From NCBI GenBank assembly GCA_964541755.1, contig CAZIRF010000026.1, positions 1 to 40,692 on the forward strand: a stretch of DNA of 40,692 bases. Reading direction: 5' to 3'. Shown one piece after another: positions 34,750 through 40,692 of this stretch. Every line of letters starts with the position of its first letter. The stretch's first letter is position 1. A program made the position numbers and the translations under genes. The DNA comes from CAZIRF01 sp964541755 (GTDB lineage Bacteria; Spirochaetota; Spirochaetia; Treponematales; Breznakiellaceae). The notes under the pieces are model-generated. The model searched no databases and was not told the DNA's origin. It worked only from the letters and a program-made list of their open reading frames with translations.

Positions 34750-35764
34750 AATCGCCATTTGATTGCCGCAATCCTTGATGGTGGATGAGGGTTACCGGGC
34801 AGGTCTGATAAAGATCCGCAGGTGGGGTGCCATTGAGGAGGCTCAAAAGCATGAGGGCCGATTCCCTGCCCAAGTCTTCAAGGGGTTGGCGAACACTCCA
34901 GATATCGATGCCCAAATAATCGAAAAAGCGGTAATCATCAAATGAACCGAAGCCAAAGTTCGAAAGGGAATAATTGTGACGGGACAGAATATCGATGCTG
35001 TCCAAGAGAAAATCGCCGCCTGAAGTGACGAAGAGGGCGTCAATGTCGGGGTGTTTGGTGATGAGTTCCTTGAGAGCCAGTCGTACTTCGTTATCGGCGT
35101 AAACCGCGTTCGAAACCGCTCTCCATGGAATATCATGACGGTCCAAGGCTCGATGATAGCCCTGAATACGCTCGTGACTGTAGTGATAGCCCTCGGGCCC
35201 CCCCAAACAGGCAATGTGGCGATACCCGCTCTCTATCAGTCTTGATACTACTTCCTCGCTTCCCTGTGCGTTGTCGGCATCCACAGCGTGGTGATTGACC
35301 GTTGTGTTCCGTCCGATAAGGACGAAGGGTATGTGTTCACGGTCGAGAAGATTTGCAATGGTGGGGGTCATGCGCTCGGCGCCGATGATCAACCCGTCCA
35401 CGTTGCGACGGCGCACCACACTCTCAATGGTGCCAAGGACGTTGTTTTCGGCGTCCGGAATAAGGATGTTGAGGGCATAGTTGCGGGTTTTGACTACCGA
35501 GGCGATGGTGGTGATGATGCTGGCCCAGAAGGATCCCGAGAGAGATCCCCCGTATTCCAGGGGGATGAGCAGGCCGATGGCACCGGATCTGTTCGATGCG
35601 AGCGCTTGTGCCGAGGCGTTCGGCTCGTACTGCATGCGGCGCACGAGCTCGAGAATCTCGTTTCGTTTCTCATCACTTACGCCATTTTGGCCATTGAGTG
35701 CCTTGGATACGGTGCTCTTTGCGACGCCCGCTATGCGCGCAATCTCGGTAATCGTTGGTTTCAT
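34718..35764 (-). CDS. LacI-family repressor of a sugar transporter
   Basis: This 348-aa regulator has the LacI helix-turn-helix at residues 1-50 (TEIARIAGVAKSTVSKALNG) with the hinge helix near NASAQALAS, and a periplasmic-binding-protein-like effector domain after it. It lies 15 bases after the MalG-type permease gene as the last gene of the transport operon. Two CG-centred palindromes upstream of that operon are its probable operators. The ATG at 35764 has a weak ribosome site. The inducer is unknown. Confidence 0.93.
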   Translation of the reverse strand: MKPTITEIARIAGVAKSTVSKALNGQNGVSDEKRNEILELVRRMQYEPNASAQALASNRSGAIGLLIPLEYGGSLSGSFWASIITTIASVVKTRNYALNILIPDAENNVLGTIESVVRRRNVDGLIIGAERMTPTIANLLDREHIPFVLIGRNTTVNHHAVDADNAQGSEEVVSRLIESGYRHIACLGGPEGYHYSHERIQGYHRALDRHDIPWRAVSNAVYADNEVRLALKELITKHPDIDALFVTSGGDFLLDSIDILSRHNYSLSNFGFGSFDDYRFFDYLGIDIWSVRQPLEDLGRESALMLLSLLNGTPPADLYQTCPVTLIHHQGLRQSNGDFMHENANLTG

Positions 35765-35779
35765 ACCATAGTTGTACCA

Positions 35780-36628
35780 TCAGCTCTTCACCGCGCCAAG
35801 GGTCATACCCGCATAAATGTGTTTCTGGCAGATTATGAAAATGAGGACCGCGGGAATAAGGGTGATGATCAAGCCCGCACAAATGAGGTTGTATTGATTC
35901 CCCAGGGGGCCGGTGAATTTGAAGAGGCTCGTTGCCACTGTTACCAGGCGATCCTTTGACTGCAAGTAGAGGTTTGCCATGTAGTACTCGTTGTAGGTTC
36001 CCACGCCCTTGAGGATCATGACGGTGACAATGGCCGGTTTGAGGAGGGGGAAGAGTATCTTGAAGAATATCGAGTAATAGGATGCTCCGTCCATAATGGC
36101 CGATTCATCCAGCGAGACCGGAATGTTCTCGAAAAATTGGATGAAAATGTAAATCGATATGATATCGGTCCCCATAAGGAGGATCATGTAGCCATAGAGT
36201 TTGTCGATAAGCCGCAGCTGGTACATGATGCCATAGACGGTAACTTGCATGGCGATACCGGGGATGAGGGATGCGAAGAGAAAGAGGTTGCGGATGAGGG
36301 TGTTGCCCGGGAAGCGAAACCGGGAGAGTACGTAGGCCATCATGGTGCCAAAGAGGATGGATCCGGCCAGAACGATGATGAGAATGGTTCCCGTGTTGAG
36401 AAAGGCTGTACCCATGTTTGCGCGGGCAAAGGCCTCGATAAAGTTGGCGAAATTCAGCCAATTTGCCGGTGGGGTCATTACGTTCGTGGCTTGGTACTCT
36501 GCAGGAGTTTTAAAAGCGGTGACGACACAGACAATGACGGGGATGAGGGCCATGAACGCAGCGAAGACGAGCATGAGGTATTTGAGTACGGAAAAAAACC
36601 CGCTTGAAAGGTCTCTGGAGTGATGCAT
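35780..36628 (-). CDS. sugar ABC transporter permease, MalG type
   Basis: This 282-aa inner-membrane permease has six helices and the EAA loop (DESAIMDGASYYSIFFKILFPLLKPA) that contacts the ATPase. It belongs to the CUT1 carbohydrate uptake group with the MalF-type partner just upstream. The ATG at 36628 overlaps the preceding stop in TGATG and has GGAGG six bases upstream; a GTG three bases earlier is too close to the ribosome site. No ATPase gene is in this operon, so a shared MsmK-like ATPase elsewhere must drive it. Confidence 0.93.
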   Translation of the reverse strand: MHHSRDLSSGFFSVLKYLMLVFAAFMALIPVIVCVVTAFKTPAEYQATNVMTPPANWLNFANFIEAFARANMGTAFLNTGTILIIVLAGSILFGTMMAYVLSRFRFPGNTLIRNLFLFASLIPGIAMQVTVYGIMYQLRLIDKLYGYMILLMGTDIISIYIFIQFFENIPVSLDESAIMDGASYYSIFFKILFPLLKPAIVTVMILKGVGTYNEYYMANLYLQSKDRLVTVATSLFKFTGPLGNQYNLICAGLIITLIPAVLIFIICQKHIYAGMTLGAVKS

Positions 36629-37665
36629 CACTTTCCTCCCCTGTTCTTGATGTTTTTGTTACGACGGGACGGGCCTTCCCGAAAGATGGAGGCAAGACCG
36701 GGACGAAGACGGGCATGTCGGGGCTTGGCAAAGTTTTCGTCGCCATTTGTCATGGCTCTGGCGACCCCCTTTTGGATGAGTGTTATCATGATAATGAGGG
36801 CAAAGAGAACGATGGCCATGGCCGAGGCGAGCCCCACTTTTTGATATTCATGGGCGATTTTGTGCATGGTGAGGAAGTAGGTGCTTGTGCCGAAGCGTCC
36901 GTTGGTGATGACGTAGGGTGGCTCGAAGGCGCTTAGAGAGCCTGATATCGAGAGGATGAGGTTGAGAACAACGATAGTACTGATCGACGGAAGAATGATG
37001 TAGCGGAATTGGTGCCAGCGGTTGGCGCCGTCGAGCTCTGCGGCTTCGTAGAGCTGGGGGTCAACAGACTGTATGGCCCCGATGAAGAGGACCATGTTCT
37101 GTCCCATATAGCGCCAAATTGAACTTGCCGCGAGGGCGATATTGTTGACAGAGGTGTTTTGCAGCCAATAGGGAAGGAGCTCTTGTGGAATGCCGAGGCC
37201 GGTAAGCAGGGAATCGAAGACGAATCCGCGCGTAAAGAAGAATTTGAAGATATAGCCCACGGCTATACCATTGACCAGGAAGGGGAAGAAGAGGGCGCCC
37301 TTGAAGAAATTGGAACCGCGGGTTTTTCCGCTTAAAAGGGTTGCAAAAAAGAGGGCGAGGGCCAGCTGAACGAAAGAAGCGGCCATGTAGTAAAAGCTCA
37401 ATGACAGGGAGTGAAAAATATCTTCGCGGGTAAAGACTTCGAGGTAATTGGAGAGCCCTGCAAAAGTCTTTGGCCCGAGGTATTTCATATTAAAGAGGCT
37501 AAAGCGGAACATGTTCGCAAAAGGCACATAGGTAAAAGTAAAGAGGAGAAAGAGGGGAACGGCTGAGAAGAGGGTGATGAGCAGAATTTTTTGTTTCCTG
37601 TCTCGGGGCGGGAGGGATTTACCCCCGATAAGGGAGGGTTGCCCGGGGTTTGTGTTGGCATCCAT
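36628..37665 (-). CDS. sugar ABC transporter permease, MalF type
   Basis: This 345-aa permease has an N-terminal cytoplasmic tail, six helices, and the EAA loop (YEAAELDGANRWHQFRYIILPSI). About 40 residues at the C-terminus after the last helix are basic (KPRHARLRPGLASIFREG), longer than usual. The ATG at 37665 is chosen over 37695 because GGAG lies upstream and the shorter protein fits. It follows the binding-protein gene by 65 bases and overlaps the MalG-type gene by one base. Confidence 0.92.
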   Translation of the reverse strand: MDANTNPGQPSLIGGKSLPPRDRKQKILLITLFSAVPLFLLFTFTYVPFANMFRFSLFNMKYLGPKTFAGLSNYLEVFTREDIFHSLSLSFYYMAASFVQLALALFFATLLSGKTRGSNFFKGALFFPFLVNGIAVGYIFKFFFTRGFVFDSLLTGLGIPQELLPYWLQNTSVNNIALAASSIWRYMGQNMVLFIGAIQSVDPQLYEAAELDGANRWHQFRYIILPSISTIVVLNLILSISGSLSAFEPPYVITNGRFGTSTYFLTMHKIAHEYQKVGLASAMAIVLFALIIMITLIQKGVARAMTNGDENFAKPRHARLRPGLASIFREGPSRRNKNIKNRGGK

Positions 37666-37730
37666 ATAACGGGTCTCCAAGGGAAGGGGGGCCAATGTAG
37701 TCGTTGGCCCCCCGGTTTTATGCGGGATTA

Positions 37731-39083
37731 TCAGTAAATGTCTACACCCAGGCTTTCCTGGGCTTTTGCCCAGCGGGCGTTCCAGTCATCAGCAATCTGC
37801 TTCATCGTACGTCGGCCGGTAAGGGCCGATTCGAGAATGAGTTGGACGTGGCTGTTCTCCTGGTTGATACCGATTTCGCTGGTCGAGTTCATATCGTTGA
37901 ACAAGGTCTCTTCCCCGCTGTAGGGGGGATTGTCGACGACGAGCTCGGCGGAGGAGAAGTCATTGTAGACATCAGGGTATTCCTCTGTCTTGACAATGGG
38001 GATACCGCCTTCGGTGTAGGCAAAGCGGGACTTCTCGGTGAGCCATTTTACATAGAGCATGGAAGCGAGACGGTTTTCGTACGAGGCGTTTTTGTTGATG
38101 CCAAAGTTGTAGTCGGGACCGGCTGCTGCGTACTGCTTGCCGTTCACCGTGACGGGGAAGGGCATGTAGCCGATGTCCTGGGGATTGTCGCCAGCCTGTT
38201 GCATTTGGACGACGGCCCAAGAGCCCAATACGAGGGTAGCAATCTCGCCACGGTTGATCATGCCCTTGCAAGCTTCCCAGTCGGTGGTTGTGGGGTCGTC
38301 TTCGATGAGTTTGCGGGCCACCGCTTCATAGAGGACGTTGTATACAGCCCAAGGACCCGTTCCGTCACCACGATCACTGAAGGGGGCTTCGAGGTGGGGG
38401 AGCTTGTTCATGAAGTCCGGATCACCGGTTGCCGAACCTCCGATATACGCATCCCATGCGCCCATGGTCCATCCGGCGGCGAAGTTGGTGTAGAGGGGGA
38501 TGGCATCGGTTTTTGCCTTGATGGTTGCCAGGGCCTGGAGGAATTCCTCGGGGGTCTTGGGAGCCTCGGTGATGCCTGCTTCCCTGTAGATGCGCTTGTT
38601 GTAGACAACGCCCTGGGCGTTACCGGTCGAGGGCATGCCGTAGACGGTTCCCTGATAGGAAAAGTTGTTGAGGAAGTTGTAGGTCTTTTCGAGTTCGGCT
38701 GTGGGGCCGAAGGGCACGAAGAGATTAACGAGCTCGGACTTTGCCACGGTCGTGGGGATCATACAGATATCGCCCCAGTCGCGGGTGGTCAAACGAATGG
38801 TGATATCGTCGGAGTAGTTGGTTACGGCCTCGTACGTGATCTCGATACCCGGATAGAGTCTGCGGAACTCCTCAATGTATCCGGCCAGTTTGGTGTCGAC
38901 AAGATCGGTGCGGTGGGTGAGTACCTTGATCGACGCCTTCAAATTGCTGTGATCGCTTCCCAGCGAAAGCGCATTGATGGCTGGTACCGCTTTGCCGGCA
39001 ACCGCTTCTTTCTTTTGGCAGCTCATGCTCATGAGGCTGGCCCCGGCGATGAGAGCAAGTGCTCCTGCATACCGTCTTTTCAT
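37731..39083 (-). CDS. sugar-binding lipoprotein of ABC transporter
   Basis: This 450-aa extracellular solute-binding protein (family 1) has a lipoprotein signal ending SLMSMSC with Cys22 as the lipidated residue. It delivers the sugar to the two permeases encoded next. Typical parts are the ITYEAVTNYSDDI region and the NAQGVVYNKRIYREAG loop. AAGGAGG precedes the ATG. It is the first gene of a four-gene operon (binding protein, MalF, MalG, LacI). The sugar cannot be read from sequence. Confidence 0.95.
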   Translation of the reverse strand: MKRRYAGALALIAGASLMSMSCQKKEAVAGKAVPAINALSLGSDHSNLKASIKVLTHRTDLVDTKLAGYIEEFRRLYPGIEITYEAVTNYSDDITIRLTTRDWGDICMIPTTVAKSELVNLFVPFGPTAELEKTYNFLNNFSYQGTVYGMPSTGNAQGVVYNKRIYREAGITEAPKTPEEFLQALATIKAKTDAIPLYTNFAAGWTMGAWDAYIGGSATGDPDFMNKLPHLEAPFSDRGDGTGPWAVYNVLYEAVARKLIEDDPTTTDWEACKGMINRGEIATLVLGSWAVVQMQQAGDNPQDIGYMPFPVTVNGKQYAAAGPDYNFGINKNASYENRLASMLYVKWLTEKSRFAYTEGGIPIVKTEEYPDVYNDFSSAELVVDNPPYSGEETLFNDMNSTSEIGINQENSHVQLILESALTGRRTMKQIADDWNARWAKAQESLGVDIY

Positions 39084-39127
39084 AATGAAACCTCCTTGGT
39101 GTCTGATTTTGACAGACCCTTTGTAAA

Positions 39128-39172
39128 GAAAGCGGTTTCCTTTATGGTTATAGCATGCGGAAACCGGTTTCC
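39128..39172. promoter_or_regulatory. two LacI-type operators
   Basis: GAAAGCGGTTTCC (39128-39140) and GGAAACCGGTTTCC (39159-39172) are CG-centred palindromes of LacI-family form, both followed by TTTA. Their centres are 32 bp apart, about three helix turns, so repressor dimers would sit on the same face. They lie 45-90 bases before the binding-protein gene. Confidence 0.8.
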
Positions 39173-39222
39173 TTTACGGAGTGTAGCATGCTTATTGCGC
39201 CGTGGCCAGAAGAAAATATTTT

Positions 39223-39242
39223 AGTAACCGGAAGCCTGCAGC
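39223..39242 (-). repeat. dispersed intergenic repeat, copy 3
   Basis: Read on the minus strand this is identical over 20 bases to copy 1 at 149-168 (GCTGCAGGCTTCCGGTTACT). It lies upstream of the sugar transporter operators. Confidence 0.65.
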
Positions 39243-39294
39243 TCCTTTTGGAGGCAATTCTACCCGCTCGAGGGGGTAGGCCGAGACCCCGCAG

Positions 39295-39346
39295 CGAAAA
39301 AACGCTTGCGGTGTGCGCATACTGTAAAATCTGATGCGTTTTTTCG
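39295..39346. other. inverted repeat with A6/T6 runs
   Basis: CGAAAAAACGC (39295-39305) and GCGTTTTTTCG (39336-39346) are perfect inverted repeats 30 bases apart. On the plus strand CGCAT (39317-39321 region) and ATGCG (39334-39338) also pair directly before TTTTTT, which is a terminator-like form. It may end a small RNA starting to its left, or act as a two-way terminator; inference. Confidence 0.5.
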
Positions 39347-39443
39347 TGAGGAGGCTTGGCCGCAGGGGGCGTCGCTAGATTGGGGCAGTATGGAGAGCCA
39401 CCAGAGGCTTCATATTGAAACCACAGCGCCCCCTTCGACCCAC

Positions 39444-39458
39444 AAGCTTCCTGTTACT
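39444..39458 (+). repeat. dispersed intergenic repeat, copy 4
   Basis: AAGCTTCCTGTTACT shares the core GCTTCCTGTTACT with the other copies but lacks the GCTGCAG lead. Copy 5 lies 48 bases further on. Confidence 0.6.
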
Positions 39459-39484
39459 AAGCAAGATTCAAGCTTTTTGAGCCC

Positions 39485-39517
39485 CAGCAACAAGCTTCCT
39501 GTTACTGAACATTGCTG
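39485..39517 (+). repeat. dispersed intergenic repeat, copy 5, in a hairpin
   Basis: AAGCTTCCTGTTACT (39492-39506) is framed by CAGCAA (39485-39490) and TTGCTG (39512-39517), which pair. The framing of the core by unrelated but pairing arms repeats what is seen at 6046-6078. It ends 21 bases before the NFACT gene's stop codon. Confidence 0.6.
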
Positions 39518-39537
39518 AAATTGCTCGGATTAGGGGC

Positions 39538-40692
39538 TTATGCCTGATCCCGGCATTTTTCCAGCTCGCGCAGGCGCTCGTCGTCGATGCGGACGCGCAG
39601 GTTCTTCTCCTGGGTGGGAAGGACGAGCCCCACCGGGCCGTTCTTTGCCCGCCGCAAGTACTTGACGTGGGTGTAGTAGAGGTCGGCCTCCACACTGGAG
39701 CGGGCCTTGGAGTAGAAGAGGGCGAGGGTTCCGGCGTCGAGGAGTATGTCGAGGGGGACGGATTTACCAGCGCGGGCCTTGATGAAGACGTAGGCCCCCG
39801 GCCAGTCGCGGGCGTGGAGCCAGAGGTCACTGCCCCGTACATGGCGCCTGAGGAGCTCGTCGTTTTCCTTGCCGGTGCGCCCCACGATGATGAGCCAGTC
39901 GTTGCGGCGGTAGCTGATGCCCGGTCGCGCCTTGTCAAGCTGTTTGGAGACGACGGCCTGCTTGTGGCGCAGGGCTTTTTGCAGGCGCAGGGGGTTTTCT
40001 TCGGCCAGGAGGGCGGCCTCTTCCCGGCACAGCTCTTCGAGTTCCTGCCGGCTCCCTGCAAGGTCGCGTTCGATGTCGTCGAGGGCCCGCTTTTCTTTGC
40101 GGTAGCGCTCGTACAGGGCTTGGGCGTTCTCCGGAAGTGTCTTCGAGGAGTCGATACCGATGCGAACAGTCGCGCCGCTATCGTAGTCGTTCACTTCCAG
40201 CCACTCGCCCTGTGGACTCGCGCTCCCCAAGGAGGCCATGATGAGGTCGCCGCGGTGTTTGAGCTCTTCGCACTTGCGGTAGGCGTCCAGCTTGAGCTCG
40301 AGGCTCTCGATGGCGGCACAGAGGCGGTTTTTTCGCATCCCCCACTGTTTGGCGACCTGCTCGCGCAGGGCCTCGAGGCTCGCCTGCCCCGCGTGTTCGG
40401 CATACCAGGCGTCGAGTTTTTCGTTGAAACTCCCCTCGCCGGGGAGTTCGCGCACTTCGTAGACCTTGGGCGCGCGGGGTTTTTTGGCGGGGAGCCCATC
40501 CGCTGGTGTGTCTGGCCTGTCTGGCGCTGCTGCTGGCGTGTCTGGCGCCGCCAGCGTGTCTCTCTCTGCTGTCGCTGCGGCTGGCGTATCCGGCGCCGCC
40601 AGCGTGTCTGGTGCCGCCAGCTCTGCCTCCGGCTCGTAGCGGCTGCCGGCCATTTCGCCGCGCCGGGGGCTGCGCTTGAGGGCGTCCAGTAT
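39538..40692 (-). CDS. NFACT/RqcH-like protein, partial (5' end outside window)
   Basis: The frame stays open past the right edge, so the N-terminal NFACT-N domain is missing here; 384 codons are visible. They include a coiled-coil stretch (about 40-160 residues after the low-complexity region) and the NFACT-R domain, with ISYRRNDWLIIVGRTGKEND and DLWLHARDWPGAYVFIK, at the end. RqcH proteins bind the 50S subunit with peptidyl-tRNA and add alanine tails to stalled chains; older annotation calls them fibronectin-binding. Near the left of the visible part is a repeat of LAAPDTPAA-like units (about 45 residues), which is unusual for the family. Confidence 0.88.
   Translation of the reverse strand: MLDALKRSPRRGEMAGSRYEPEAELAAPDTLAAPDTPAAATAERDTLAAPDTPAAAPDRPDTPADGLPAKKPRAPKVYEVRELPGEGSFNEKLDAWYAEHAGQASLEALREQVAKQWGMRKNRLCAAIESLELKLDAYRKCEELKHRGDLIMASLGSASPQGEWLEVNDYDSGATVRIGIDSSKTLPENAQALYERYRKEKRALDDIERDLAGSRQELEELCREEAALLAEENPLRLQKALRHKQAVVSKQLDKARPGISYRRNDWLIIVGRTGKENDELLRRHVRGSDLWLHARDWPGAYVFIKARAGKSVPLDILLDAGTLALFYSKARSSVEADLYYTHVKYLRRAKNGPVGLVLPTQEKNLRVRIDDERLRELEKCRDQA

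Larger units (their letters stand above)
39084..39537. other. gene-free structured stretch
   Basis: These 454 bases carry no supported gene. They hold two LacI-type operators (39128-39172), a repeat copy on the minus strand (39223-39242), hairpins CTCC-TTTT-GGAG (39242-39253) and CTACCC/GGGTAG (39260-39279), an 11-base inverted repeat with A6/T6 runs (39295-39346), and two more repeat copies (39444-39458 and 39492-39506). An open 70-codon frame (39306-39518) only translates the repeats and was not accepted. Confidence 0.75.

Noticed and set aside
39306..39518. 70-codon open frame in the gene-free stretch
   Set aside because: It starts with TTG without a ribosome site and mostly translates the inverted repeat and two repeat copies (KLPVT twice).

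Overview
The window looks like chromosomal DNA of a GC-rich, flagellated spirochaete, probably a treponeme-type member of the Spirochaetales. The main reason is the gene order rpsP, KH-domain protein, rimM, trmD, rplS, a FliK-like protein, an FlhB-C-terminal-like protein, an HD-GYP protein and a YraN protein, which I recall as typical of treponemes. A type III glutamine synthetase, lipoprotein signals with loose lipoboxes and frequent GTG/TTG starts fit this. I see no phage, insertion sequence, CRISPR array, rRNA or tRNA, so this is mostly housekeeping and regulatory DNA with small dispersed repeats. No database search was possible; names rest on motifs and family knowledge.

Layout. 0.2-8.1 kb: a membrane histidine kinase (minus), a CpXC-type zinc protein (plus) whose 3' end overlaps convergent metE, a divergent LysR regulator with a Met-box-like palindrome between it and metE, a PtsN-like EIIA protein, and a PAS/AAA+/Fis sigma-54 activator. 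8.1-8.4 kb: a gene-free stretch with a 27-bp direct repeat, a 20-bp perfect hairpin and a promoter. 8.4-16.0 kb: a long plus-strand run of translation genes, flagellar export-like genes, an HD-GYP protein, YraN, two unknown proteins and a GAF-GGDEF diguanylate cyclase. 16.1-20.0 kb: two minus-strand envelope genes, a lipoprotein and a 927-aa membrane-anchored propeller-like protein, both of unknown function. 20.2-22.2 kb: a long-chain acyl-CoA synthetase-like enzyme.

22.3-29.2 kb is the most coherent module: a stand-alone receiver protein, a NifA-like activator, amt-glnK and a type III glutamine synthetase gene. Clear -24/-12 (sigma-54) promoters lie before amt and before the synthetase gene. 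The classical NifA site TGT-N10-ACA is absent upstream of both. Instead, a CTACA-N4-TGTRG palindrome sits before all three transcription units. I propose it as the binding site of this activator; this is inference.

29.2-34.0 kb: a small membrane protein, a parvulin, a GAF/HD-GYP protein, then a minus-strand operon infC-rpmI-rplT-coiled-coil protein-zapA-yaiI that joins translation to cell division. 34.1-39.1 kb: a small membrane protein, then a LacI-regulated sugar ABC transporter (binding protein, two permeases, LacI gene last) with two operator-like palindromes 32 bp apart. 39.1-39.5 kb: a gene-free, structured stretch. The window ends inside an NFACT/RqcH-like gene. Two short dispersed words recur: GCTTCCKGTTACT in gene-free DNA near gene ends, and AAGGCTGATAGT in spacers and protein linker regions.
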